DNA of 64,000 nucleotides, taken from the NCBI RefSeq assembly GCF_024748695.1, contig NZ_CP087176.1, forward strand, positions 3,713,501 to 3,777,500, in the 5' to 3' direction. The position numbers and the translations under genes were made by a program. The notes under the pieces are model-generated. The model was not told the DNA's origin. It worked only from the letters and a program-made list of their open reading frames with translations, and did no database searches. Source of the stretch: Pseudomonas sp. B21-040 (GTDB lineage: Bacteria > Pseudomonadota > Gammaproteobacteria > Pseudomonadales > Pseudomonadaceae). This document shows, in pieces, positions 1-10,384 of this stretch (the stretch's first letter is position 1; each line of letters opens with the position of its first letter).

Positions 1-3000
1 GGTCGTTGGCGATCTGGGTGCTGACGATTTCGCGCTTCAGACGGTGACGGCGCATGGCTTCGGAGAACTTGCTCACCAGCGTCGGCGGGAAAGCGGTTTC
101 CATGTCGCGGGTCAGGTAGTCGTCATCCGGCACCAGGGAGCCCAGCAGCTGCTCCTTGAGGTCGATCTTGCTGTACGAAATCAGCACCGACAGCTCGGCA
201 CGGGTCAGGCCATGGCCTGCCGCAACGCGCTCGTTGATGGCCTCTTCAGTCGGCAGGAACTCGATGGCGCGATCCAGCTTGCCGCGACCTTCCAGATCGT
301 TCATCAGACGTTTGTATTCAGCGATCCGCGGCAAGGCACGACGCGCCGCCAGGGACAGGGCCTGAGTCTGCTTGTAGTTGTTGCCCAACACCAGGCCACC
401 GACTTCGTCGGTCATGCTCGCCAGCAACAGGTTACGTTGCTTGTCGGTCATGTCGCCGGCTTGAACCACTTCGTTCAGCAGGATCTTGATGTTCACTTCG
501 TGGTCGGAGCAATCCACGCCACCGGCGTTGTCGATGAAGTCGGTGTTGGAACCGCCGCCATTGAGGCCGAACTCGACACGACCCAGTTGGGTCATGCCCA
601 GGTTACCGCCCTCGCCCACAACTTTGCAGCGCAGTTCGTTGCCGTTCACGCGCAGTGCATCGTTGGCCTTGTCGCCGACATCGGCGTGGCTTTCGCTGCT
701 GGCCTTGACGTACGTACCGATGCCGCCGTTCCACAACAGGTCTACCGGGGCCTTGAGCAAGGCATTGAGCAGTTCGGTCGGGGTCAACTTGTCGGCCTGA
801 ATGTCGAAACGCTCTTGCATCTGCGGGGAGATCGCGATGCTCTTCGCGCTACGGGAGAAGATCCCGCCGCCTTCGGACATGATGCTGGTGTCGTAATCCG
901 ACCAGGCCGAACGCGGCAGGTCGAACAGGCGCTGACGCTCGGCGAAGCTGCTGGCAGGCTCCGGGTTCGGGTCGATGAAGATGTGCAAGTGGTTGAATGC
1001 GGCCACCAGTTGCAGGGTCTCGGACATCAACAGGCCGTTACCGAATACGTCACCGGCCATGTCGCCGACACCGACCACGGTGATGCTGTCTTTCTGAACA
1101 TTGATGCCGCGTTCGCGGAAGTGACGTTGCACGCCAACCCACGCGCCCTTGGCGGTGATGCCCATTTTCTTGTGGTCGTAACCGGCCGAGCCGCCCGAGG
1201 CGAATGCATCGCCGAGCCAGAAGCCGTAGTCGATGGCAATACCGTTGGCGATGTCGGAGAAGGTCGCAGTGCCCTTGTCCGCAGCGACTACCAGGTACGG
1301 GTCATCGTCGTCATGACGCACGACGTTGGCCGGCGGAACCAGCGCGCCGTCCTTCAAGTTGTCGGTGATGTCCAACAGACCCGAAATGAAGATGCGGTAG
1401 CAGGCGATACCCTCGGCCGCGATCTCGTCACGGCTGCCGCCCAGTGGCAGGCGACGCGGCAGGAAGCCGCCCTTCGCGCCGACCGGCACGATGACCGAGT
1501 TCTTCACTTGCTGGGCTTTTACCAGGCCCAGGACTTCGGTGCGGAAGTCTTCTTCACGGTCAGACCAGCGCAGACCACCACGAGCGACGTTGCCGAAGCG
1601 CAGGTGCACGCCTTCGACGCGAGGCGAGTAAACGAAGATTTCGAACTTCGGTACTGGCTTTGGCAGCTCTGGAATCTGGTGCGGATTGAACTTGAAGCTG
1701 AAGTACGACTTGTTATGGCCGTTGGCGTCAGTCTGGTAGAAGTTGGTGCGCAGAGTGGCTTTGACCAGGTCCAGGTAACGACGCAGGATGCGGTCTTCGT
1801 TCAGCACCTGGACGTCGTCCAGTGCGCTCAGAATCGCGTGTTCCAGACGTTGTTGCTTGTCTTCCAGATCATCACCGGACAGCTTGCGTGCCAGGTAGAA
1901 ACGGGTTTTGAACAACCGGGTCAACTCGCGAGCGATGTCGGTGTGGTTGTTCAGGGTGCTGGCGATGTAGCCCAGGTCGAAGCCCAGACGGATCTGCTTC
2001 ATGTAGCGAGCGTAAGCACGCAGCAGCGCCACATCGCGCCACGGCAGGCCGGCGGTCAGTACCAGACGGTTGAACGCATCGTTCTCGGCATCGCCACGCA
2101 CGATGTGGACGAACGCGTCCTGCAAGGTGTCGTTGAGTTGCTGGATGTCGAGTTCCAGGCCTTCGGCAGCGGTGAACGCGAAGTCGTGAATCCAGAACTC
2201 GCGACCGTTGGTGTGACGCAGGCGATACGGGAATTCACCCAGCACGCGCAGGCCGAGGTTTTCCAGGATCGGCAGCACGTCGGACAGCGCCAGTGGCGTA
2301 TCGGCGTGATACAGCTTGCAATGCAGCATGCGCTGGCCGGAGACCTGACCCAGCGGCTGATAGAAGCTCATGACCAGTGGATTTTTTTCGCTCAGGCTCA
2401 GCAGGTGTTGCATGTCGACCACAGCCGAGTGAGCGGCAAACCGCTCGCGATAACCGGCCGGGAAGCCTTTCGGGAAGTCGGCCAGCACGTTGGTGCCGTG
2501 GGCTTCGCCGAAGCTTTCGACGGTCAGTGCGGCGTAGTCGTCCTGCCAGCTGCGGCAGGCTTGCACCACTTCTTTTTCCAGCAGCAACGGGTCGATGTCG
2601 ATGCGGTTTTTCGGGTCGACACGCAGGATCAGCTGTACGCGAGCCAGCACGGATTCGGAGAAGAACGTCCAGAATTCGCAGTCCGAGGCTTTCAGGCGAT
2701 CCATCAGCACTTGCTGGATCTTCTGGCGCACTTCGGTGGAATAGATGTCGCGTGGCACGTAAGCCAGGCAGTAGCAGAAACGGCCGTACGGGTCTTTGCG
2801 CAGGAACACGCGAATCTTGTTGCGTTCCTGGATCTGCACGATCGACATCACGGTGCTGAACAGTTCGTCGACCGGGGTCTGGAACAGGTCATCGCGCGGC
2901 AGTACTTCGACCACCTGCGCCAGTTCCTTGCCCAGGTGGGCCTTGGCCTGGAAGCCGGAACGGCGTTCGATTTCCTCGACCTTGCGACGGATGTACGGAA

Positions 3001-4030
3001 TGACCCGCACGCTCTCGCCATACACCGAGGAGGTGTACAGGCCCATGAAACGGCATTCCTTGATGACATTGCCGTCAGCGTCGATTTCGCGGATCGACAC
3101 GTAATCCGGGTAAGCCGGACGGTGTACACGGCTTGGGTGCGCGGCCTTGGCGAAGGACAGCAGGGTCGGTTCGCGCAGGTAGTTCACGGCGTAGTCTTCG
3201 ATGCGCAGGTCATCGTAGGTCAGGCCGGTACGCAGCAGTTTGGTCAAGCCCAGGAAGGAGTCCTGGTCGTAGACGATGTGGCCGCCGTCGGCTTCATCGC
3301 GCACCACGAACTCTTCGTAGCCCAGGAACGTGAAGTGGTTGCCCACCAGCCATTCCAGGAAGCTTTTGATTTCGCCTTTTTCTTCCGGGTCGACAGCGAA
3401 CTGGCTGTTGTCCAGGCCGGTCAGGATTTCCTGGACCTTGGCTTTCATCGGCTCGAAATCGGCGACCGCGACGCGGACTTCACCCAGCACCTGCTCCAGC
3501 TCTTTGCTCAGGACATTGAGCTCGGCGGTGTTGGCGCAACGGTCGATTTCCAGGTACATCAGCGATTCTTGAAGAATGCCTTCGCCCTGGGTGCCTTTGG
3601 GCAGGATTTCCAGCAATTCGCCCTTGCTGCCGCGACGCACGCTCAGCACAGTGGTTTGCAGGGTATGAATGCTGTAGCCGCGACGGTTCAGCTCGGTACG
3701 CACCGAGTCCACCAGGAATGGCAGGTCGTGGTGCAGCACTTCGACCGCAGTGTGGGTCGACTGCCAGCCGTGGCGTTCGTAGTCAGGGTTGTAGACGCGC
3801 ACTTGCGGTTGAGCGTGATCGAAGCGCTCAAGCAGGCGCCACGCAGAAAGGGTGCAGCCGGCGAGGTCGGACAACCGACGCTGGGTCAGCTCGTCCAGGG
3901 AAATGATGCCAAAGAATTGTTCGGCGAACAGCGCCACTTGTGGCAGTGCCTGTTCACTGATGTGCTGTGCCAGTGCCGCTTGCAGTTGGTGCTGGAAGTC
4001 GGCTTTGCTGGCTGCGGTGAAGAACGCCAT
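1..4030 (-). CDS. gdhB: NAD-specific glutamate dehydrogenase, 5' part (cut by the window edge)
   Basis: Large NAD-dependent glutamate dehydrogenase that deaminates glutamate to 2-oxoglutarate and ammonium in the cytoplasm. The reverse strand from the ATG at 4028-4030 is open for 1343 codons to the left edge. Enzymes of this class run to about 1600 residues, so the C-terminal end lies outside. The protein starts MAFFTAASKADFQHQL. Around residues 900-930 it reads DKGTATFSDIANGIA and then GDAFASGGSAGYDHKK, and near residue 985 GVGDMAGDVFGNGLL; all are hallmarks of this family. It is monocistronic as far as visible and faces away from the next gene. The very long open frame on the opposite strand is a codon-bias shadow. 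No frame break was noticed in the part present. Confidence 0.95.
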   Translation of the reverse strand, partial: MAFFTAASKADFQHQLQAALAQHISEQALPQVALFAEQFFGIISLDELTQRRLSDLAGCTLSAWRLLERFDHAQPQVRVYNPDYERHGWQSTHTAVEVLHHDLPFLVDSVRTELNRRGYSIHTLQTTVLSVRRGSKGELLEILPKGTQGEGILQESLMYLEIDRCANTAELNVLSKELEQVLGEVRVAVADFEPMKAKVQEILTGLDNSQFAVDPEEKGEIKSFLEWLVGNHFTFLGYEEFVVRDEADGGHIVYDQDSFLGLTKLLRTGLTYDDLRIEDYAVNYLREPTLLSFAKAAHPSRVHRPAYPDYVSIREIDADGNVIKECRFMGLYTSSVYGESVRVIPYIRRKVEEIERRSGFQAKAHLGKELAQVVEVLPRDDLFQTPVDELFSTVMSIVQIQERNKIRVFLRKDPYGRFCYCLAYVPRDIYSTEVRQKIQQVLMDRLKASDCEFWTFFSESVLARVQLILRVDPKNRIDIDPLLLEKEVVQACRSWQDDYAALTVESFGEAHGTNVLADFPKGFPAGYRERFAAHSAVVDMQHLLSLSEKNPLVMSFYQPLGQVSGQRMLHCKLYHADTPLALSDVLPILENLGLRVLGEFPYRLRHTNGREFWIHDFAFTAAEGLELDIQQLNDTLQDAFVHIVRGDAENDAFNRLVLTAGLPWRDVALLRAYARYMKQIRLGFDLGYIASTLNNHTDIARELTRLFKTRFYLARKLSGDDLEDKQQRLEHAILSALDDVQVLNEDRILRRYLDLVKATLRTNFYQTDANGHNKSYFSFKFNPHQIPELPKPVPKFEIFVYSPRVEGVHLRFGNVARGGLRWSDREEDFRTEVLGLVKAQQVKNSVIVPVGAKGGFLPRRLPLGGSRDEIAAEGIACYRIFISGLLDITDNLKDGALVPPANVVRHDDDDPYLVVAADKGTATFSDIANGIAIDYGFWLGDAFASGGSAGYDHKKMGITAKGAWVGVQRHFRERGINVQKDSITVVGVGDMAGDVFGNGLLMSETLQLVAAFNHLHIFIDPNPEPASSFAERQRLFDLPRSAWSDYDTSIMSEGGGIFSRSAKSIAISPQMQERFDIQADKLTPTELLNALLKAPVDLLWNGGIGTYVKASSESHADVGDKANDALRVNGNELRCKVVGEGGNLGMTQLGRVEFGLNGGGSNTDFIDNAGGVDCSDHEVNIKILLNEVVQAGDMTDKQRNLLLASMTDEVGGLVLGNNYKQTQALSLAARRALPRIAEYKRLMNDLEGRGKLDRAIEFLPTEEAINERVAAGHGLTRAELSVLISYSKIDLKEQLLGSLVPDDDYLTRDMETAFPPTLVSKFSEAMRRHRLKREIVSTQIAND

Positions 4031-4533
4031 CTGTGGTACTCCGCTTGGGCTTGTTATTGATGGAAGCGTCGCGTGCAAAACCCCTTTCGGGGTGGTCCGT
4101 CACCCGGTTCCTGATTCTCGGGCAGAGGAAACAGGGCGACAGGTGGGTGAAGCTGGACGAGACACTCAGGTCACATTCACCTTCCATGAATGGGCATCTG
4201 CAAAAACGACTGGACTGCATGCAGCGCAATGTCTTTACAGGTGCTCATCCGTTGCGCAGCTTAACGAGTGCGGCAAGGCCCGTGCTTGCGGTGCTGCGAC
4301 ATATTCGGTCATCGGTACGCAGCTAATGGCCCACGCCTCGAACAACACTAGCAGCCGTGGCCGAAAACGGGCGTTTTATCCCCGGTTTTACGGCACTCGC
4401 GTACCAGAAATGACCAGCAACACTTCAAGTGTCCACGCCCCTCCTCTGACACTCGACCGAGCAGAAATTCCCTTCCACTGGCACAATTGCGCTTTGTTCG
4501 TCTTCACCATGCTCGCCGAGCCAGGAATTGCCC
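4031..4533. other. Intergenic region between gdhB and the 117-aa gene
   Basis: About 500 bases separate the divergent gdhB and 4534 genes, so promoters for both must lie here. A short palindrome (CCCC-TTT-CGGGG type) sits near 4080-4096, about 55 bases upstream of the gdhB start. I could not place a convincing -35/-10 pair. Open frames crossing this stretch on the plus strand lack a ribosome-binding site and continue the shadow frame of gdhB, so I call no gene. Confidence 0.5.
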
Positions 4534-4887
4534 ATGCAAATGACCACCGACCTCTTGATTGTGAACCCTTGCGATGACGAGGAAGACAACATGGCCATGC
4601 TCGCCTGCCACAGCACTCAGGGCGATATGTTCCTGATGACCCGCTACCCGGATGAAGACGAACTGGAAATTACTCTCGATGGCGAGCCTTCGACGCTGGA
4701 CGGGGTCAAAGTCACTCTGAGCCCTACCCGCCTGCTGATCGAAATCGCGGTGGCGGATGCGGATGCGCTGAATGGGGATGACTCGCTGGAAATCATTCAC
4801 AACACCGATGCCAGTGATCTGGCTGAAGTAGAAGAAACACTACGTAACATTCTTGACGGGACTGGTACTTATATAAGCGAGCTTTGA
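4534..4887 (+). CDS. Hypothetical acidic protein, 117 aa
   Basis: I do not recognise a named family. The product is acidic, with DDEED near residue 15 and many Asp/Glu later, has no membrane segment or signal peptide, and looks like a small soluble cytoplasmic protein with alternating hydrophobic strands. The ATG at 4534 is preferred because AGGA at 4523-4526 lies seven bases upstream; a TTG at 4528 would add two residues but overlaps that spacer. It is followed by a REP pair and then the MoxR operon. The neighbourhood gives no clear hint of function. Confidence 0.8.
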   Translation: MQMTTDLLIVNPCDDEEDNMAMLACHSTQGDMFLMTRYPDEDELEITLDGEPSTLDGVKVTLSPTRLLIEIAVADADALNGDDSLEIIHNTDASDLAEVEETLRNILDGTGTYISEL

Positions 4888-4904
4888 TAGCGCCTGAGCG
4901 GGCC

Positions 4905-5003
4905 TCATCGCGGGCAAGCCCGGCTCCCACAGGTTCGGAGGTGTTGCAAGCATCGCAAGCGCACCGCCGATACTTGTGGGCGCCGGGCTTGCCCGCGATA
5001 GCG
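4905..5003. repeat. Inverted REP pair (REPIN-like)
   Basis: Two copies of a GCGGGCAAGCCCGGCTCCCAC-like element face each other: forward at about 4907-4932, reverse at about 4974-5003. They enclose about 40 bases. This is the usual arrangement of Pseudomonas REP doublets in intergenic space after a stop codon. Confidence 0.85.
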
Positions 5004-5178
5004 TCCGAAAGAACGCCACCAGCCTGCGAGCCTGAAAACTTCCAACCCTTCGCCAATCATTTCCCGCACTTTGCACAAAATGCCGTTAGTCGCCGCCCCC
5101 CGCGATGGATTAAAGTAACGCCCCCAGCCCTGGCGTTATTCGAACGTCTTCGGTCACCCTTTCCAGGAACAGTCATCG

Positions 5179-6138
<960 letters not shown>

Positions 6139-6143
6139 CCCCG

Positions 6144-7088
6144 ATGAACGCCCTTGCGCCGCCCGAGCCGGGCATCCGCGTCAGCCTCGCCGAGCTGATC
6201 GAGATGCGCCATCGCGTGCGTGAAGTGCAGTTGTTTTCCACGCCGAGCCAACGCAGCCCGCTGATCGGCCTGCACCACTCCAAGTTTCGTGGACGCGGTG
6301 TGGATTTCGACCAGGTGCGGGTTTATCAGGCCGGCGACGATGTGCGCACCATTGACTGGCGCGTGACGGCACGCACCCAGGAGCCCCACACCAAGCTGTT
6401 CCATGAAGAACGCGAACGGCCGATTTTTATCATGGTCGAGCAAAGCTGCCGGCTGTTCTTCAGCTCGGGCCTGATGTTCAAATCGGTCCTTGCCGCCCAG
6501 GCCGCCAGCCTGATCGGGTGGGCCGCACTGGGCCATAACGACCGGGTGGGCGGACTGGTGTTCGGCGACAACGAGCACTACGAAATCAAACCCCGGCGCA
6601 GCAAACAAAGCCTGCTGCAATTGCTCAACCGGCTGGTGCGGGTCAATCAATCGCTGCACGCCGAAACCGAGCAGAACCGTGATTCTTTGAACATGGCACT
6701 GCGTCGGGCGCGGGAAGTGTTGCGCCCCGGCAGTCTGGTTATCGTCATCTGCGACGAGCGCGCCCTGACCGAAGGCTCGGAACAACAACTGAGCCTGCTG
6801 TCGCGCCATTGCGACCTGTTGCTCCTGCCTTTGTCCGATCCACTGGACCATGCCCTGCCTGCCGCAGGCTTGCTGCGTTTTGCCGAACGTGGCGCGCAAC
6901 TGGAGCTCGACACGCTCAATTACGACCTGCGCCAGACCTATCGCGCACAAGCCGAAGCGCGCATCGCTCGCTGGGAACTGCTTGCACAAAAACTGCGCGT
7001 CTTGTTGATGCCCTTAAGCACCCAGACCGAGATGGTCGAGCAACTGCGCGAATACCTGAACCCACAAAAACCGGGGAAAGGTCGATGA
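6144..7088 (+). CDS. DUF58 domain-containing protein
   Basis: Second gene of the MoxR-Bat operon, 314 residues. The DUF58 signature is clear: GRGVDFDQVRVYQAGDDVR then IDWRVTART at about residues 50-80. The C-terminal half resembles a divergent VWA-like fold, with LVIVICDERAL and LLLLPLSDPLD. There is no evident membrane segment, so it is likely a cytoplasmic or peripheral partner of the ATPase. The ATG at 6144 is taken as the start; a TTG at 6135 overlapping the moxR stop codon would add three residues and cannot be excluded. The stop overlaps the next start at 7085-7088. Confidence 0.93.
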   Translation: MNALAPPEPGIRVSLAELIEMRHRVREVQLFSTPSQRSPLIGLHHSKFRGRGVDFDQVRVYQAGDDVRTIDWRVTARTQEPHTKLFHEERERPIFIMVEQSCRLFFSSGLMFKSVLAAQAASLIGWAALGHNDRVGGLVFGDNEHYEIKPRRSKQSLLQLLNRLVRVNQSLHAETEQNRDSLNMALRRAREVLRPGSLVIVICDERALTEGSEQQLSLLSRHCDLLLLPLSDPLDHALPAAGLLRFAERGAQLELDTLNYDLRQTYRAQAEARIARWELLAQKLRVLLMPLSTQTEMVEQLREYLNPQKPGKGR

Positions 7089-7579
7089 GCAGTCTCGATC
7101 AACTGCAACCGCTGATTACCCCGCCACCCATCGAGTTCTGGCCACCCGCGCCGGGCTGGTGGTTATTACTTTTATTGCTGCCACTGATCGGCGTTGGCCT
7201 GTGGCGGTTGCGACACGTGTTTGCGCGCACACAGCCCGTCGTTCGCGCCGAACAGCCACTGGACCCGGTGCGTGTCGCTGCGCTGGCCGAACTGGCACTG
7301 ATGCCCAAACCCTACGACGGTGCGCCGGCCGGTGCCTGGCTACAGCAACTCAATGGCTTGCTCAAGCGCCTGTGCCGCAACCATTACCCCTACAGCCAGA
7401 GCCACACCCTCAACGGGCGCAAATGGCTGGCGTTTCTCGACAACCGCTGCCCGGCTGCCGGCCTGACGCGCTGGATGGTCCTGGTCGAAGGTGCCTACAA
7501 ACCCGAATGCAAACTCGACGACAAGGCCATCGCCGGCCTGACCCAAGCCGTCGACACCTGGATTCGCAAGCATGTTTGA
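7085..7579 (+). CDS. DUF4381 domain-containing protein
   Basis: Small membrane protein of 164 residues. It starts with a short polar segment, then a Trp/Leu-rich transmembrane helix at about residues 23-42 (PGWWLLLLLLPLIGVGLW), followed by a soluble helical domain. This matches DUF4381, a regular member of MoxR-Bat operons. The ATG at 7085 overlaps the DUF58 stop as ATGA and follows a purine-rich GGGGAAAGG. The 3' end overlaps the next gene by eight bases, which suggests translational coupling. Its role is probably to anchor or link the VWA proteins, which is inference. Confidence 0.9.
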   Translation: MSSLDQLQPLITPPPIEFWPPAPGWWLLLLLLPLIGVGLWRLRHVFARTQPVVRAEQPLDPVRVAALAELALMPKPYDGAPAGAWLQQLNGLLKRLCRNHYPYSQSHTLNGRKWLAFLDNRCPAAGLTRWMVLVEGAYKPECKLDDKAIAGLTQAVDTWIRKHV

Positions 7580-8651
7580 GTTCGCCTGGCCGTGGATTTT
7601 TGCCTTGCTGCCCCTGCCTTGGCTGATGCGCGTGTTGCTGCCGGTCGCCGACAGCGGCGAGCCGGCACTTAAAGTCAGTTTCCTCAGCGACCTCGAAGGC
7701 CTCACTCGACGCCGCGCCCGGGCGAATCTGCCGGCCTGGCGTCAACAGGCACCGTTCATGCTGCTGTGGCTGTTGCTGCTGATCGCCGCCGCGCGCCCGC
7801 AATGGCTCGGCGAGCCGCTGCCGATTGCCGCCAGTGGCCGCGACTTGCTGGTGGCGGTGGACGTGTCCGGCTCGATGGATTTCCCCGACATGCAGTGGCA
7901 GGAGGAAGACGTCAGCCGTTTGAGCCTCGTGCAGCATTTACTCGGTGATTTCCTGGAAAGCCGCGATGGCGATCGGGTCGGTCTGATTCTGTTTGGCAGC
8001 CAGGCCTACCTGCAAGCCCCGCTGACCTTCGACCGGCACACCGTGCGGGTCTGGCTCGACGAAGCGCGCATCGGCATCGCTGGCAAGAACACCGCCATCG
8101 GCGACGCCATTGGCCTGGCCCTTAAACGCCTGCGCACACGTCCGGCACAGAGCCGTGTGCTGATTCTGGTCACCGACGGCGCCAACAACGGAGGCGAAAT
8201 CGACCCATTGACTGCTGCGCGGCTGGCGGCAAACGAAGGGGTAAAAATCTACCCGATCGGCATTGGTGCCAACCCGGAAGAAAGCGGCACGCTGGGCTTT
8301 CTGGGCATCAACCCGAGCCTGGACCTCGACGAACCGGCCCTGCAAGCCATCGCCCAAGCCACCGGCGGTCAATACTTCCGTGCCCATGACGGCAACGAAC
8401 TGCAAGCCATCAAGGACACCCTGGACAAACTCGAACCGGTGACGCAACAACCCACCCAGGCCCGTCCGGCGCAGGCGTTGTATCACTGGCCGCTGGCGAT
8501 GGCGTTGCTGTTGAGCATGTTGTTGGTGGTGCGCGAACGCTGGCCGGATAACCCGTTTCTACGCTTGTTTACCAAGGATCTGTTCTTGCACTCGCCACTG
8601 CCTGACTGGCGTCAGCGTCTCAAACGCCTGCGCTCGCGGAGACGCCGATGA
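7572..8651 (+). CDS. VWA domain-containing protein (BatA-like)
   Basis: Membrane-anchored von Willebrand factor A protein of 359 residues. There are N-terminal hydrophobic segments around residues 1-25 and 60-75, a VWA domain, and a C-terminal helix near 305-325 (LYHWPLAMALLLSMLLVV). The metal-ion-dependent adhesion site is intact: DVSGS at residues 97-101, then a downstream TDGANNGG loop. The topology places the VWA domain in the periplasm, as in BatA/BatB proteins. It overlaps both neighbours. In family terms it should bind a partner through Mg2+, with MoxR/DUF58 acting from the cytoplasm. Confidence 0.93.
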   Translation: MFEFAWPWIFALLPLPWLMRVLLPVADSGEPALKVSFLSDLEGLTRRRARANLPAWRQQAPFMLLWLLLLIAAARPQWLGEPLPIAASGRDLLVAVDVSGSMDFPDMQWQEEDVSRLSLVQHLLGDFLESRDGDRVGLILFGSQAYLQAPLTFDRHTVRVWLDEARIGIAGKNTAIGDAIGLALKRLRTRPAQSRVLILVTDGANNGGEIDPLTAARLAANEGVKIYPIGIGANPEESGTLGFLGINPSLDLDEPALQAIAQATGGQYFRAHDGNELQAIKDTLDKLEPVTQQPTQARPAQALYHWPLAMALLLSMLLVVRERWPDNPFLRLFTKDLFLHSPLPDWRQRLKRLRSRRRR

Positions 8652-10384
8652 GCGCGCTCTGGCCTTTCTGGTTCCGCCCATGGTGGCTGTTGCTGTTGCC
8701 GATATTGGGCTGGTTGCTGTGGCAACTCTGGCACCGGCAAAAACGTGCCGGGCGCTGGCAGATGATTCTGCCGCCGGCCTTCCATGCCGCCCTGCTCAGT
8801 GGCGGCAACGGACGCGACAGCAAACTGCCATGGGTGGTCCTCGGACTGGCCTGGATGTTGACCGTACTGGCACTGCTGGGGCCGAGCTGGCAACGGGTCG
8901 AACAAGCCAGTCAGAAACCTGCCGACCCGCTGGTGGTGGTGCTTGAACTGACCCCGGAAATGCTCGCCACCGACGTGGCGCCGAACCGGCTTGAACAGGC
9001 ACGACGCAAGCTGCTCGACCTGCTGCAAGTGCGCAGCGACGCCCAGACCGCCATCGTCGTCTACGCCGGCAGCGCCCACACGTTGGTGCCGTTGTCGGAT
9101 GACCTGTCGACCAGCCGCAACCTGCTGGACGCGCTGAAACCTTCACTGATGCCCGAAGCCGGCCATCGCGCCGATCTCGCGGTAAACAAAGCCCTTGCAT
9201 TGCTGAGCCAGGGCGCCTTGGGCGACGGGCGGATTTTGCTGATCGGCTCGACCCTGACCGAACGGGAACGCCAAGGTATTCGTCAGGCACTGGCGGGGCA
9301 CTCGACGCAGTTTTTGATGCTGGGCATTGGCACCGCCGAAGGTGCACCAGTCGCTCAGGAGGACGGCAGCTTCCTCAAGGACAGTGACGGCGCGATTCTG
9401 GTGCCACGCCTGGACACCCCCAACCTGAAAGCCTTTGCCAGCGATCTCGGCGGAGAGTATCGCCAGGCGCGTCTGGATGATTCAGACCTGCGCGCACTGG
9501 GCCTGCTCGATGGCCCGCGTGCGCTGCGCAACGACGGGCAAACGCTGCGACTGGACACTTGGGCCGACCAGGGTTACTGGCTGTTGCTACCACTGTTGCT
9601 GTTGGCGGCCTGTGCCGGACGGCGCGGCTGGCTGTTCTGCCTGCCATTGCTGTTGATGCTGCCGCAACCGAGTTATGCCTTCGACTTCCAGGACTTGTGG
9701 TTGCGCCCGGATCAACGGGGTCTGCACCTGCTCAACCAAGACCACCCGGCCAGGGCGGCACAGTATTTTCAGGACCCGCAGTGGCAAGGTGTGGCGCTGT
9801 ATGAAGCCGGCGACTACAGTGGCGCCGCCCAGCGGTTCGCCCAAGGCAATGATGCCCATGCCCACTACAATCGTGGCAACGCCCTGGCCAAAAGCGGTGA
9901 GCTGGAAGCCGCGCTGGATGCCTACGAACAGGCGCTGGAACTTCAACCGGATTTGCGTCCGGCCTTGACCAACAAGGCGTTGGTGGAAAGTCTGCTGAAG
10001 CAGAAAAACACCCCAGCGCCCGTGGAGCCGGAAACCAGCGACGACAGCGAGGCGCAAAACGCCGAGCAGGAGCAGCCAGGCGCCGCCACGCAACCGACGA
10101 GCAATGGTGAACCGCAAACTGACGCACAACCGGCCACCGCGGAGACCGAACAACAGACCACCACGCCGCCGAAACCCGGCGGCAATGAAGTCCCGGGCAA
10201 CGAGTTGGCCGACGAGCAAAGCACCAAACCGCCACCGCGCCCGACCAGCGACACGCTCCAGGGCGAGCAGCTTCAGGCGCTGGAGCAATGGTTACGCAAG
10301 ATCCCGGATGATCCGGGTGAATTGCTCAGGCGCAAATTCTGGTACGAACAGCAACAACATCAGGATCAGGGAAAAACTCGATGA
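8648..10384 (+). CDS. VWA and TPR domain-containing protein (BatB/BatC fusion-like)
   Basis: Protein of 578 residues joining a VWA domain and tetratricopeptide repeats, as if BatB and BatC were fused. Two N-terminal membrane helices lie around residues 10-25 and 55-75, with another hydrophobic stretch near 305-340. The VWA segment begins VVVLELTPEMLATD, where the expected DxSxS metal site reads ELTPE, so metal binding may be lost or altered. A TPR unit follows at about 395-440 (HYNRGNALAKSGELEAALD), then a low-complexity Pro/Glu/Thr linker at about 455-545. The ATG overlaps the previous stop and the stop overlaps the batD start. Confidence 0.92.
   Translation: MSALWPFWFRPWWLLLLPILGWLLWQLWHRQKRAGRWQMILPPAFHAALLSGGNGRDSKLPWVVLGLAWMLTVLALLGPSWQRVEQASQKPADPLVVVLELTPEMLATDVAPNRLEQARRKLLDLLQVRSDAQTAIVVYAGSAHTLVPLSDDLSTSRNLLDALKPSLMPEAGHRADLAVNKALALLSQGALGDGRILLIGSTLTERERQGIRQALAGHSTQFLMLGIGTAEGAPVAQEDGSFLKDSDGAILVPRLDTPNLKAFASDLGGEYRQARLDDSDLRALGLLDGPRALRNDGQTLRLDTWADQGYWLLLPLLLLAACAGRRGWLFCLPLLLMLPQPSYAFDFQDLWLRPDQRGLHLLNQDHPARAAQYFQDPQWQGVALYEAGDYSGAAQRFAQGNDAHAHYNRGNALAKSGELEAALDAYEQALELQPDLRPALTNKALVESLLKQKNTPAPVEPETSDDSEAQNAEQEQPGAATQPTSNGEPQTDAQPATAETEQQTTTPPKPGGNEVPGNELADEQSTKPPPRPTSDTLQGEQLQALEQWLRKIPDDPGELLRRKFWYEQQQHQDQGKTR

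Noticed and set aside
44..4060. 1338-residue open frame on the plus strand
   Set aside because: It is exactly antisense to gdhB, whose reverse-strand product carries clear family motifs. The plus-strand protein is His/Val/Gln-rich without recognisable domains.
4478..4490. Sigma54-like TGGCAC...TTGC upstream of the 4534 gene
   Set aside because: The GG and GC are seven bases apart instead of the ten required, so it does not fit the -24/-12 promoter.
3852..4577. 241-residue plus-strand frame across the gdhB start and the following gap
   Set aside because: It begins inside antisense gdhB sequence, runs over the real 4534 gene start in another frame and has no ribosome-binding site.
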